Part shown: piece after piece, positions 16,877 through 24,615 of the stretch
How the letters are laid out: the number at the start of each line of letters is the position of its first letter
Position numbering within the stretch: the first letter of the stretch is position 1
NCBI GenBank assembly: GCA_002293535.1
Contig: DBDK01000008.1
Span: forward strand, 1-64,000
Length of the DNA stretch: 64,000 nt
Direction of reading: 5' to 3'
Source of the DNA: Alistipes sp. UBA934
GTDB lineage: Bacteria > Bacteroidota > Bacteroidia > Bacteroidales > Rikenellaceae
Position numbers and translations under genes: made by a program
Notes under the pieces: model-generated
The model's input: the letters and a program-made list of their open reading frames with translations, nothing else
Told to the model about the DNA's origin: nothing
Databases searched by the model: none

Positions 16877-16882
16877 ATCCTG

Positions 16883-16955
16883 TGATCCAGCTGGGGCTCG
16901 AACCCAGGACCCCATCCTTAAAAGGGATGTGCTCTACCTGCTGAGCTACTGAATC
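16883..16955 (-). tRNA. tRNA-Lys (anticodon UUU)
   Basis: The minus strand folds as a tRNA: acceptor GATTCAG pairs with CTGGATC (one G-U), the D-arm is GCTCAGCAGGTAGAGC, and the anticodon loop CTTTTAA between ATCCC and GGATG reads UUU. The T-arm is CTGGGTTCGAGCCCCAG with discriminator A; CCA is not encoded. Its 3' end is repeated at 16761-16784. Confidence 0.93.
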
Positions 16956-16970
16956 GCATTTAACAGGGTG

Positions 16971-17001
16971 CAAATGTACTACTTTTTTTGGGCAAAACAA
17001 A
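16971..17001 (-). promoter_or_regulatory. Promoter of tRNA-Lys (TTTG-N19-TACATTTG)
   Basis: A complete Bacteroidota primary promoter on the minus strand: -33 TTTG at 16998-17001, 19-bp spacer, -7 TACATTTG at 16971-16978. It reads into tRNA-Lys. Confidence 0.7.
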
Positions 17002-17018
17002 AAAAATAGATAATTTCG
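16987..17018 (+). promoter_or_regulatory. Promoter of the carboxynorspermidine dehydrogenase gene (TTTG-N20-TAATTTCG)
   Basis: -33 TTTG at 16987-16990 and -7 TAATTTCG (one mismatch to TAnnTTTG) at 17011-17018 on the plus strand. It overlaps the divergent tRNA-Lys promoter, so the two compete for the same DNA. Confidence 0.5.
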
Positions 17019-17039
17019 CGCATACAAATAAACCTCGAA

Positions 17040-18242
17040 ATGGCAAAAGTCATCATCATCGGCGCGGGCGGGGTCGGCACCGTCGTCGCACACAAAGTCG
17101 CTGCTAATCCGATATTTACGGAGATTCTTCTCGCTTCTCGAACCCTTTCCAAGGCCGATTCTATCGCTGCGGCGGTGAACAAAAAAGTGGGGGCAAACCG
17201 CATTCGAACCGCCACCGTGGATGCCGACAACGTGCCCGAACTCGTGGCTCTGTTCAAAAAACACACTCCCGACATCGTCATCAACGTTGCCCTCCCTTAC
17301 CAGGATCTGACCATTATGGATGCCTGCCTCGAATATGACATAAACTACTTAGACACAGCCAATTACGAACCCAAGGATGAGGCGAAATTCGAATACAAAT
17401 GGCAGTGGGCATACCAGCAAAGATTCCGCGACAAGGGTCTTACTGCGATTCTCGGTTGCGGTTTCGATCCGGGCGTCACGTCGATTTTCACGGCTTATGC
17501 TGCCAAGCACCACTTCGATGAGATTCACACTCTGGACATCGTCGATTGCAACGCCGGTAACCACGGTATGGCTTTTGCGACTAATTTCAATCCCGAGATC
17601 AACATTCGCGAGGTCACTCAGCCGGGCCGCTATTGGCAAGACGGTCAGTGGGTTACCACTGCTCCTCACGAGATCCATCAGCCGATAAACTACCCCGAAA
17701 TCGGCCCCAGGGAGAGTTATGTTATTTACCACGAGGAGCTTGAGTCGCTTGTCAAGAACTTACCGACTATCCGCCGGGCTCGTTTTTGGATGACTTTTGG
17801 TCAGGAATATCTCACTCATCTTCGTGTTATTCAGAACATTGGTATGGCTCGCATCGACCCTGTTATGTACAATGGTGTCGAGATCGTTCCGATCCAGTTC
17901 CTCAAGGCTGTTTTGCCTGATCCCAAGTCACTTGGGGAGAATTACACCGGCCTCACGTCGATCGGTTGCCGCATTTCCGGCATCAAGGACGGCCGCCCTC
18001 GTACCTATTACATATACAACAATTGCGACCACGAATCGGCATATCAGGAGACTGGCACTCAGGCTGTTAGCTACACTACCGGCGTTCCGGCTGCTCTTGG
18101 CGCGGCGATGTTCGTAAACAAAATTTGGACCGGCCCCGGCGTTTTCAATGTCGAGCAGTTCGATCCCGATCCGTTCCTTTCCGAGCTTGGCCCTCAGGGT
18201 CTTCCCTGGCACGAAAAATTCGACATCGACCTCGAAGTTTGA
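17040..18242 (+). CDS. Carboxynorspermidine dehydrogenase (saccharopine dehydrogenase family)
   Basis: 400 residues. The Rossmann start KVIIIGAGGVGTVVAHKVA binds NAD(P)H; DIVINVALPYQDLTIMDACL, NYLDTANYEPKDEAKFEYK and GCGFDPGVTSIFTAY are typical of the saccharopine-dehydrogenase-like carboxynorspermidine synthases. The enzyme condenses aspartate semialdehyde with putrescine or diaminopropane, the first step of the alternative spermidine route used by gut Bacteroidota. The next gene, nspC, encodes the following decarboxylase and overlaps its stop. Together they form a complete two-step module. Confidence 0.9.
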   Translation: MAKVIIIGAGGVGTVVAHKVAANPIFTEILLASRTLSKADSIAAAVNKKVGANRIRTATVDADNVPELVALFKKHTPDIVINVALPYQDLTIMDACLEYDINYLDTANYEPKDEAKFEYKWQWAYQQRFRDKGLTAILGCGFDPGVTSIFTAYAAKHHFDEIHTLDIVDCNAGNHGMAFATNFNPEINIREVTQPGRYWQDGQWVTTAPHEIHQPINYPEIGPRESYVIYHEELESLVKNLPTIRRARFWMTFGQEYLTHLRVIQNIGMARIDPVMYNGVEIVPIQFLKAVLPDPKSLGENYTGLTSIGCRISGIKDGRPRTYYIYNNCDHESAYQETGTQAVSYTTGVPAALGAAMFVNKIWTGPGVFNVEQFDPDPFLSELGPQGLPWHEKFDIDLEV

Positions 18243-19423
18243 TTGATTTTCAGCATATTCCGTCCCCTTGTTTCGTGCTCGACGAGCGTGCGTTGGAGTG
18301 CAATTTGGCCATCATCGACCTTGTTCGGCGCGAGTCGGGTGCTGAGATCATCGTTGCGCTCAAAGCTTGCGCAATGTGGAGTATTTTTCCCGAATTGGCC
18401 CGTCACTCCGATGGCGCCACGGCCTCCTCTCTAAACGAAGCCCGCCTCGTTGCAGAAGAATACGGCGCATCTGCCCACACTTACGCTCCCGTTTATACCG
18501 ATGTCGATTTTGAGGCCATCACACAGCACAGTAACCACATCACTTTCAACTCTCTCGACCAATACGAGCGCTTCGGCCCTCAGGCGCTTTTGCGTGGTGT
18601 TTCGTGCGGTCTTCGCGTCAATCCGGGCTATTCGCCCGTCGAGACCGAGCTCTATAACCCCGCCAAGCCCGGTTCTCGCCTCGGTATCGAGCAGCTCGAC
18701 TCACTTCCGCAAGGCATTGAGGGTCTGCATTTTCACGTTCTTTGCGAGTCTGGTGCCGAGTATTTTGCCAAGGCTCTCGAAGCGTTCGAAACCCGTTTCG
18801 GCCACCTTTTAGACGCACCCGATCCCAAGACCGATGCACCTCAGCTCCGCTGGCTTAACTGCGGCGGCGGCCACCTTATGACTCGCGAGGGATATGATAT
18901 CGAGCTCCTTATAAACACCATAAAAGCCTTACGCGCCAAGCATCCCCATCTTCGCATCATTCTCGAACCGGGCAGTGCATTCACCTGGCGCACAGGATTT
19001 TTGGTCTCACGCGTCGAGGATATCGTCGAGCGGGCCGGCATTCGCACCGCTATGCTCGACGTTTCGTTCGCGTGCCATATGCCCGACTGCCTTGAGATGC
19101 CTTACAAGCCTTCTATCGTCGGCGCCCACAACACCCAGTCGGGCGAACAGGGCTATCGTCTCGGCGGAAACTCTTGTCTTGCAGGCGATTGGATGGGCGA
19201 GTGGACGTTCGAGAGCCAAAGCAGCGATGATCCGCAACCCGCAACCCGCGACCTCCAGATCGGCGACCGCGTTGTTTTCGAGGATATGATCCACTATACG
19301 ATGGTCAAAACCACGATGTTCAACGGCGTCCGGCACCCTTCGATCGCGATCTGGCAAAAAAACGATCTACTCAAAATTGTAAAAGAATTTACCTTCGAAG
19401 ATTACAAAAACAGAATGTCTTGA
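18239..19423 (+). CDS. nspC: Carboxynorspermidine decarboxylase
   Basis: 394 residues from a TTG at 18239 that overlaps the preceding stop (TTGA). The homologous region starts at once (LIDFQHIPSPCFVLDE), while a longer frame back to 18125 is out-of-frame sequence of the upstream gene. PLP-binding Lys lies in IIVALKACAMWSIF. RVNPGYSPVETELYNP, LHFHVLCESGAEYF, WLNCGGGHLMTREGYD, LEPGSAFTWRTGFL and SCLAGDWMG are typical of the fold-III NspC family. It removes CO2 from carboxy(nor)spermidine to make (nor)spermidine. Translation is coupled to the dehydrogenase gene upstream, and a PLP enzyme gene follows 2 bp after the stop. Confidence 0.92.
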   Translation: MIDFQHIPSPCFVLDERALECNLAIIDLVRRESGAEIIVALKACAMWSIFPELARHSDGATASSLNEARLVAEEYGASAHTYAPVYTDVDFEAITQHSNHITFNSLDQYERFGPQALLRGVSCGLRVNPGYSPVETELYNPAKPGSRLGIEQLDSLPQGIEGLHFHVLCESGAEYFAKALEAFETRFGHLLDAPDPKTDAPQLRWLNCGGGHLMTREGYDIELLINTIKALRAKHPHLRIILEPGSAFTWRTGFLVSRVEDIVERAGIRTAMLDVSFACHMPDCLEMPYKPSIVGAHNTQSGEQGYRLGGNSCLAGDWMGEWTFESQSSDDPQPATRDLQIGDRVVFEDMIHYTMVKTTMFNGVRHPSIAIWQKNDLLKIVKEFTFEDYKNRMS

Positions 19424-19425
19424 TA

Positions 19426-20748
19426 ATGAACACTTTTGAACCCACCCAATACGAACTCGAATGCGTTGCCACGGGCCGTCGTTTCCCCGACACCGGTTGG
19501 ATGCTGGAGGATCGTATGTGCGGCACTCCGTCCCTTGTGCGCGCCATCTATGCGAAAAAACAGCTGGAGGTCAAGTCCGACGAGCACGGGCTTTACAAAT
19601 TTCACGAGTGGCTTCCGATCCATCGCACTCTCGAAGGTTCCGCCGCTCCCGTCACTTACAAAAGTAAAGGCTTGGCCAAAAAGCTTGGACTCAAGAACTT
19701 ATACATCACTTTCAGCGGTTGGAATCCCAAGCATAAAGCACGGATGACCACCTGTTCGTTCAAGGAGACCGAGGCCTACAGCGTTTGCGCGCGCATCCCT
19801 GTCGATGAAAATCGCATTCTCATTGTCGCTTCGGCCGGTAATACCGCCCGCGCTTTCGCCAAGGTTTGCTCGGACAATTCGATCCCACTTTTGTTGTCCG
19901 TTCCTGCCGACAATCTCGATGCACTTTGGTTCGAAAAGCCTTTGAACGATTGCGTTAAGCTCATCGCCTCCGAGAAGGGTAGCGACTATTTCGACGCCAT
20001 CCACCTCAGTAATCTGGCTCTCAAGTCGAAGCGTTTTTTCGCAGAGGGGGGTGCCAAAAATGTCGCTCGTCGCGACGGTATGGCTACCACGATGCTTTCT
20101 GCCGTCACGACCATCGGCGAGATTCCCGACTACTATTTCCAGGCCGTGGGTAGCGGTACCGGAGCGATCGCCGCTTGGGAGGCCAATCTTCGCTTCATCG
20201 AGGACGGACGTTTCGGTAACAAGAAGTGCCGGCTTTTCGTCTCACAGAACGCTCCTTTCGTCCCTATGTACGACGCTTGGCGGGTCTCTTCACGCCAGAT
20301 GCTGGATTACGACGAGGGTCACGCCCGTCGCGATGCAGAGATCATCGACGCTAAGGTTCTTTCCAATCGGCGGCCTCCTTACGGGCTCGCGGGTGGGCTG
20401 TTCGATGCCCTCAAGGACACCGATGGCGATGTTCTCGTTGCCACCAATGCCCAGGCTCGCAAGGCGGGTGCGCTTTTCGCCGAACTCGAAGGTTGCGACA
20501 TCCATCCCGCCGCCGCCGTAGCCACTGCTTCGCTAATCAAGGCCATCGCCGATGACCGCGTCGAGAAGGATAAGATCGTTATGCTCAACATCACCGGCGG
20601 TGGCGAACAGCTCTACAAAACCTCGCTTGCAGTTGCCGGCAAAGAGCTTTGGTACTTGAAACCGTCGCACATTTTTCCCGTCGATACCACTGCCGAGGAG
20701 GTCATAGAAAAAGTCGAAAATATTTTTGCCGGAACGCCGGCAATGTAA
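19426..20748 (+). CDS. Cysteate synthase / threonine-synthase-like PLP enzyme
   Basis: 440 residues from the ATG at 19426; a TTG two codons earlier overlaps the nspC stop. It is a fold-II PLP enzyme: SFKETEAYSVCAR holds the PLP Lys, VASAGNTARAFAKVC and QAVGSGTGAIAAWEA bind the phosphate, and ITGGGEQLYK comes near the end. The N-terminus (YELECVATGRRFPDTGW) with a lone first Cys matches the threonine-synthase paralogue called cysteate synthase in Bacteroidota and methanogens. Cysteate synthase makes L-cysteate from phosphoserine and sulfite, relevant to sulfonolipids, which are made by some Bacteroidales such as Alistipes. Threonine synthase remains an alternative. It is the third gene of the operon, and the first RNA cassette begins 43 bp after its stop. 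Confidence 0.75.
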   Translation: MNTFEPTQYELECVATGRRFPDTGWMLEDRMCGTPSLVRAIYAKKQLEVKSDEHGLYKFHEWLPIHRTLEGSAAPVTYKSKGLAKKLGLKNLYITFSGWNPKHKARMTTCSFKETEAYSVCARIPVDENRILIVASAGNTARAFAKVCSDNSIPLLLSVPADNLDALWFEKPLNDCVKLIASEKGSDYFDAIHLSNLALKSKRFFAEGGAKNVARRDGMATTMLSAVTTIGEIPDYYFQAVGSGTGAIAAWEANLRFIEDGRFGNKKCRLFVSQNAPFVPMYDAWRVSSRQMLDYDEGHARRDAEIIDAKVLSNRRPPYGLAGGLFDALKDTDGDVLVATNAQARKAGALFAELEGCDIHPAAAVATASLIKAIADDRVEKDKIVMLNITGGGEQLYKTSLAVAGKELWYLKPSHIFPVDTTAEEVIEKVENIFAGTPAM

Positions 20749-20791
20749 CATACCATACCACACACAACTTAAACAGCTAACGGATGAATTA

Positions 20792-21160
20792 GAGCAGGGT
20801 GCACGAACGAGAGTCCCGGTGATCGCGGTCAGGGGGAGCATAGGTTCTTACAAATTCAGTAGTCCACTAACTTGTTAGTTATAGGAGGCAATGCCATTCG
20901 ACGAGCCGTCACAAAATCCGACTCGTCCAAGAAAAAAGCGACTACTATAGGCGATGGCCGCAGGCTACCGTCTCAATAGCACTGGTGCGGTCACGAATCA
21001 GGGCACTAACGCATACTACTGGGCTTCTACGCCGTACAGTGAGTCTAACGGTCACTACCTGAACTTCAACAGTAACAACGTGAACCCCGTGAACAACGCA
21101 AATTACTCCAACGGCTTTACGGTGCGTTGTGTCGCCCGCTAAGAATTTGTAGCTCTGCTC
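20792..21160 (+). ncRNA. Structured cassette copy 1: RNA-like leader + variable C-lectin segment + pairing trailer
   Basis: One of three related elements (others at 21823-22192 and 33506-33838). Visible pairings: P1 GAGCAGGG (20792-20799) with CTCTGCTC (21153-21160); P2 TACAAATTC (20849-20857) with GAATTTGTA (21143-21151); P3 AGTAGTC (20858-20864) with GACTACT (20940-20946); hairpin ACTAA-CTTG-TTAGT (20866-20879); hairpin GGCAATGCC (20887-20895); stem GACGAG (20900-20905) with CTCGTC (20922-20927). The ends of P2 and P3 abut, suggesting stacking. Between P3 and P2 lies a 189-bp segment coding for the last about 60 residues of a FISUMP/C-lectin domain. Conserved single-stranded blocks such as AAGAAAA before P3 recur in all copies. 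Function unknown; no known RNA family is recognised. Confidence 0.65.
20954..21142 (+). repeat. Variable C-lectin segment, copy 1 (62-codon ORF)
   Basis: The frame reads MAAGYRLNSTGAVTNQGTNA, then YYWASTPYSES, and ends TVRCVAR-stop. This is only the last strands of a FISUMP/C-type-lectin-like domain, with no signal peptide or domain start, so it is unlikely to fold alone. AAC/AAT codons are frequent (NFNSNNVNPVNN), as in template repeats of diversity-generating retroelements. The final 33 nt (from the ACG of TVRCVAR into GAATTTGTA) are identical in all three cassettes. Confidence 0.65.
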
Positions 21161-21191
21161 GATTCGTCCAAACTTAAAATTTTTTAGCAAT

Positions 21192-21815
21192 ATGAAAAAC
21201 ATCTTTATCTCTTTTGTTTGCACGGCTTTGATGGCGTGCGTGACAGGCGTCGGTGCCCAGGCTCAGACCCAACAGTGGTGCCCTAATGCTAACGACGTGG
21301 GCGCTGTAAAAATTCCAGGCAGCGTTTCGTTCGATCCCGCCACCGGTGTCTGCACCCTGACCGGTTCGGGCACAAATATGTGGGGCACGAGTGACGAATT
21401 TTTTATGGTTTGGGACGAGGTTTCGGGTGACTTTACTCTTTCGGCGGACGTTGCTTTCGAGGGTGCCGGTGTCAATGCCCATCGTAAACTCGGCCTGATC
21501 ATCCGCGAATCGCTTGACCCTCAAGGAGTTTATGCCGATGTTGCTGTCCACGGTGATGGGCTTACTTCGCTTCAGTATCGCCCCTCACAGGGTGCCGAGA
21601 CTTTGGAGGCCGTTGCCCAGCCGTCCGGTAGCCCGATTCCTGGCCATATCTCTTTCCAGCGTATCGGTAACAAACTGATTCTCACCGCCGATGCTGCCTC
21701 CAGCGAGACCACTCTCGACCTTCCCGCCAAGTGCCTCGTCGGGTTGTTCATCTGCTCTCACGACGCCGAGGTTTCCGAGACCGGATACTTCTCGAACGTC
21801 AAACTGAAACAATAA
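21192..21815 (+). CDS. Secreted protein, probable concanavalin-like beta-sandwich
   Basis: 207 residues with a signal peptide (MKNIFISFVCTALMACVTGV then GAQAQTQ). The mature part alternates beta strands: GVCTLTGSGTNMWGTSDEFF, GDFTLSADVAFEG, KLGLIIRESLDP, VHGDGLTSLQYRP, GHISFQRIGNKLILTAD, and a C-terminus SETGYFSNVKLKQ. This pattern resembles the DUF1349/LamG-like domains that decorate exported proteins, often at the end of WD40-like periplasmic proteins; here the domain is alone. It lies exactly between cassette copies 1 and 2, 31 bp after the first. It may be a carbohydrate- or surface-binding module. A link to the cassettes is suggested by position only. Confidence 0.6.
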   Translation: MKNIFISFVCTALMACVTGVGAQAQTQQWCPNANDVGAVKIPGSVSFDPATGVCTLTGSGTNMWGTSDEFFMVWDEVSGDFTLSADVAFEGAGVNAHRKLGLIIRESLDPQGVYADVAVHGDGLTSLQYRPSQGAETLEAVAQPSGSPIPGHISFQRIGNKLILTADAASSETTLDLPAKCLVGLFICSHDAEVSETGYFSNVKLKQ

Positions 21816-21822
21816 CCAAAAA

Positions 21823-22192
21823 GCAGGGAGTGGGGTAGGAGTTCTCGCGATCGCGGTTGCGGGAAGTAAAACCCTTACAAATTCAGTAGTCCACTGACCA
21901 CAAGCCAGTTATAGGCAGCAATGCTATTCGACGCGCCGTCCACACAGTCCTGCGTGCCGAAGAAAAGAGCGATTACTATCGATTATGCCAGCCGCAGGTC
22001 TCCGTGACGGCAGCACTGGTGCAGTCGCGAATCAGGGCACTAACGGTTACGGCTGGTCTTCTACGCCGTACAGTGAGTCTAATGGGCACGTCCTGATCTT
22101 CGACCGTAACAACGTGAACCCCGTGAATAACGGCAATTTCTCAATCGGCCGTACGGTGCGTTGTGTCGCCCGCTAAGAATTTGTAGCCCTGC
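21823..22192 (+). ncRNA. Structured cassette copy 2
   Basis: Same architecture as copy 1. P1 GCAGGG (21823-21828) pairs with CCCTGC (22187-22192); P2 TACAAATTC (21876-21884) with GAATTTGTA (22177-22185); P3 AGTAGTC (21885-21891) with GATTACT (21971-21977), keeping pairing by a G-U. A 5' stem TCTCGC/GCGGGA, a hairpin AGCAATGCT (GGCAATGCC in copy 1) and the stem TCGACGCG/CGTGCCGA keep shape while changing sequence. These compensatory changes argue for selection on RNA or single-strand structure. It starts 7 bp after the stop of the secreted-protein gene and ends 8 bp before the rpoD terminator stem. Confidence 0.65.
21985..22176 (+). repeat. Variable C-lectin segment, copy 2 (63-codon ORF)
   Basis: Reads MPAAGLRDGSTGAVANQGTN, then GYGWSSTPYSES and a C-terminus TVRCVAR-stop. 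The nucleotides GATTATGCCAGCCGC at its start are identical to the adhesin gene at the left edge (complement near 16-30), where the frame is MPAAGYRHY. Differences from copy 1 fall mainly in AAC, TAC and AGT codons, for instance N to I, N to D, Y to V, S to R. Confidence 0.65.
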
Positions 22193-22193
22193 C

Positions 22194-22220
22194 AAAAAAG
22201 GCTCGGTAAAACCGAGCCTT
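22194..22220 (-). terminator. Intrinsic terminator of rpoD
   Basis: Stem GGCTCGG (22200-22206) with CCGAGCC (22212-22218) and loop TAAAA, followed on the minus strand by TTTTTT. It sits 6 bp after the rpoD stop and right beside cassette copy 2. Confidence 0.8.
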
Positions 22221-22225
22221 AAAAA

Positions 22226-23086
22226 CTATCCTAAGTAAGATTTCAGCCACTTGCTTTTCGAGCCGTGACGTAATCTTCGAATGGCTTTCTCTTTGATTTG
22301 GCGCACTCGCTCTCTGGTCAGCCCGAACTTGTCGCCGATCTCTTCGAGTGTCATTTCCGGACATCCGATCCCAAAAAAGTACTTCACGATATCCTTCTCG
22401 CGCTCTGTCAGCGTTGCCAGTGCCCTGTCTATCTCCGTTCCGAGCGATTCGTTTATCAGTCCTCTGTCGGCGTTTGGTGAGTCGGCATTCACCAGCACGT
22501 CCAGCAGGTTGTTGTCCTCTCCGTCCGCGAACGGTGCATCGACGGACACGTGACGGCCTGCAACTCTCATCGTATCGGTCACTTTCTCTCTGGGCAAGTC
22601 CAGCACTTCTGCCAGTTCTTCGGGGGAGGGTGTTCTCTCGTTCTCCTGTTCGAACTTTGCGAAGGCCTTGTTTATCTTGTTCAGCGATCCCACCTGATTC
22701 AGGGGCAGCCGTACGATTCTGCTCTGTTCGGCCAGGGCTTGCAGGATCGACTGGCGGATCCACCACACGGCGTATGAGATAAACTTGAAGCCTCTGGTCT
22801 CGTCGAACTTTTCTGCCGCCTTGATCAATCCCAGGTTCCCCTCGTTGATCAGGTCCGGCAGACTCAGTCCTTGGTTTTGGTACTGTTTTGCCACCGACAC
22901 CACGAACCGCAGGTTGGCTTTCGTCAATTTTTCGAGAGCTTCCTGGTCGCCTTTTTTGATTCTCTGGGCCAGTTCGACCTCTTCTTCTACAGTGATAAGA
23001 TCCTCCTTACCAATCTCCTGCAGGTATTTGTCCAGCGACGCGCTTTCGCGATTGGTAATGGATTTGGTAATTTTTAACTGCCTCAT
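22226..23086 (-). CDS. rpoD: Primary sigma factor RpoD/SigA
   Basis: 286 residues from the ATG at 23086 (MRQLKITKSITNRESASLDK), the usual Bacteroidota start; an ATG at 23095 would overlap the protease stop and is less likely. It is short because the phylum's sigma lacks region 1.1 and the non-conserved insert. Region 1.2 is ASLDKYLQEIGKEDLITVEE, region 2 has NLRFVVSVAKQY, GNLGLIKAAEKFD and RGFKFISYAVWWIRQSILQ, region 3 and 4 end with TLEEIGDKFGLTRERVRQIK. It recognises the TTTG/TAnnTTTG promoters seen through this window. The start codon follows the degP stop after one base, so it is translated in line with the protease gene. Confidence 0.97.
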   Translation of the reverse strand: MRQLKITKSITNRESASLDKYLQEIGKEDLITVEEEVELAQRIKKGDQEALEKLTKANLRFVVSVAKQYQNQGLSLPDLINEGNLGLIKAAEKFDETRGFKFISYAVWWIRQSILQALAEQSRIVRLPLNQVGSLNKINKAFAKFEQENERTPSPEELAEVLDLPREKVTDTMRVAGRHVSVDAPFADGEDNNLLDVLVNADSPNADRGLINESLGTEIDRALATLTEREKDIVKYFFGIGCPEMTLEEIGDKFGLTRERVRQIKEKAIRRLRHGSKSKWLKSYLG

Positions 23087-23087
23087 T

Positions 23088-24539
23088 TTATTCAATTAAT
23101 GAATACGTCACCGCTTTTCCGTTGGGGTAAACTCCTTCTATAGAGGTCACTCGTTCCGAGATTTTGTAGAGGTCGTTCACCGACCCGATGGCGTGTCCGT
23201 TGATGTGGGTTATTATGTATCCTCGCTGGACTCTCGCTCGTGCCAGAATGCCGTCTTGCTTCACCGCCGACACCTGTACACCTGCCTTGATACCCAGCTC
23301 TTTTTGCTGTTTTTCGTTCAATCTCACTTCTGCAAACTCTCCTCCCAGCGACTCGATCGCATCGAAAGTTTCTCTGGCCACGAGCTCACTCTTTCCGGCT
23401 CTATTACGCAGAACGACGTCGAATTGTTTCATTTTTCCGTCTCTTTTTGCGGAAATTTTCACACTCTCTCCCGGACGCTTCTGTCCCACTATTTCTGCCA
23501 CCCCCGCAATTGTCGAGACCGCGTGTCCGTCGATTTCGGTGATCACGTCTCCCTTTTGGATCCCCGCCGCATCGGCACCTCCTCCTTTCACAACTTCCTG
23601 TACCACAATGCCTTCATCTTCCACACTGTAGCTTATCCCTATCAATGCTCTCTGTACCACGCCATATTCTCTTAGGTCGCTAACTACCTTTCTCACAATT
23701 GTTTCGGGCACTGCGAACGAGTATCCCGCATAGCTTCCCGTGCGCGAATATATCAACGTGTTGATTCCCACCAGTTCGCCGGCCGTGTTCACCAGCGCTC
23801 CTCCCGAATTTCCCGGATTCACTGCTGCGTCGGTTTGAATGAACGACTCTATTCCGGAGTTTCCGCTTGTTTGGATCGCTCCCAGCGAACGCGACTTCGC
23901 ACTCACAATTCCCGCCGTAATGGTCGAGTGCAGATCGTAGGGATTTCCTATCGCCAGCACCCATTCACCCAGTCTCAGCGCATCCGAACTCCCGAAAGCC
24001 AACGATGGCAGACCCGTCTGGTCTATCTTCAGCAGCGCAATTTCCGTATCGGCGTCCGTTCCGATCAGCTTGGCGTCGTATGTCTTTCCCGTAGGTAGTT
24101 TCACCGTCAGCTTGCTGGCATTTTCCACCACGTGATGATTCGTAACTATGTATCCGTCAGCGCTTATTATCACTCCCGATCCGCCTGACCGTTGCTCTCT
24201 GTAGCGAATCTGATCCTCGCCACCATCCCCGCGACCCTGTTGCGGCATCCCGAAAAATTCGAAAAACGGATTCATACTCTCGTAATTTTGCTGTCGGATC
24301 TCTTCTGTTTTTATCACACTCACCACCGCCTTCACCGCATTTTCCGCTGCATATGTCAGATCGGGATACGCTTGCGCTTCATACGAAGTAAAATGCGCAC
24401 CCACTCCTTGAAAACCGCCGCTCGAAACACCATTAATTGATTCACGTTCAGTCATTTTAGTAATTCCCCAGGCGGTAAGTCCACCCACCAGCCCTGCCGC
24501 CACGACCAGCGCGAGGGCCACCATAAATTTATTTTTCAT
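23088..24539 (-). CDS. degP: DegP/HtrA-family periplasmic serine protease (Do-like)
   Basis: 483 residues. An N-terminal membrane or signal segment (FMVALALVVAAGLVGGLTAW) is followed by a trypsin-like domain with His in YIVTNHHVVENASKL (about residue 135-136), Asp in DADTEIALLKID and Ser 245 in NPGNSGG. Two PDZ domains follow (GISYSVEDEGIVVQEV; GIKAGVQVSAVKQDGILAR). It degrades or refolds damaged envelope proteins. A flexible acidic/Gly stretch (QQGRGDGGEDQIRYREQRS) lies just before the catalytic core. It forms a two-gene unit with rpoD, an arrangement found in other Bacteroidales. It is divergent from metK. Confidence 0.95.
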   Translation of the reverse strand: MKNKFMVALALVVAAGLVGGLTAWGITKMTERESINGVSSGGFQGVGAHFTSYEAQAYPDLTYAAENAVKAVVSVIKTEEIRQQNYESMNPFFEFFGMPQQGRGDGGEDQIRYREQRSGGSGVIISADGYIVTNHHVVENASKLTVKLPTGKTYDAKLIGTDADTEIALLKIDQTGLPSLAFGSSDALRLGEWVLAIGNPYDLHSTITAGIVSAKSRSLGAIQTSGNSGIESFIQTDAAVNPGNSGGALVNTAGELVGINTLIYSRTGSYAGYSFAVPETIVRKVVSDLREYGVVQRALIGISYSVEDEGIVVQEVVKGGGADAAGIQKGDVITEIDGHAVSTIAGVAEIVGQKRPGESVKISAKRDGKMKQFDVVLRNRAGKSELVARETFDAIESLGGEFAEVRLNEKQQKELGIKAGVQVSAVKQDGILARARVQRGYIITHINGHAIGSVNDLYKISERVTSIEGVYPNGKAVTYSLIE

Positions 24540-24599
24540 ACCTAATAATATAATGTTTGGTTTTCTGTATCACAATCAACGTGCCACCGTAATTTTTAG

Positions 24600-24607
24600 T
24601 ATCTTTG
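24600..24607 (+). promoter_or_regulatory. -7 element (TATCTTTG) of metK
   Basis: It matches TAnnTTTG with 8 nt to the ATG at 24616, giving almost no 5' leader and so no room for a SAM riboswitch. A -33 element is not clear. Confidence 0.55.
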
Positions 24608-24615
24608 TGGCCACT

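Larger units (their letters stand above)
16528..16882. other. Non-coding gap between integrase and tRNA-Lys
   Basis: No real gene is seen. The stretch holds an inverted repeat (GCAGAAAGCCC near 16690 with GGACTTTCTGC near 16722), the att-like duplicate at 16761-16784, a GC-rich hairpin, a T-arm-like TGGGTTCGAGCCC near 16814, and the tRNA terminator. The mixture of partial tRNA-like sequence and hairpins suggests repeated integration or excision at this tRNA. Confidence 0.5.

Noticed and set aside
20792..22192. Group I or group II intron, or TnpB/IscB guide RNA, as explanation of the cassettes
   Set aside because: No group II domain V, no group I P/Q/R/S core, and no endonuclease or transposase gene nearby. 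The enclosed coding segment is a C-lectin end, which fits none of these.
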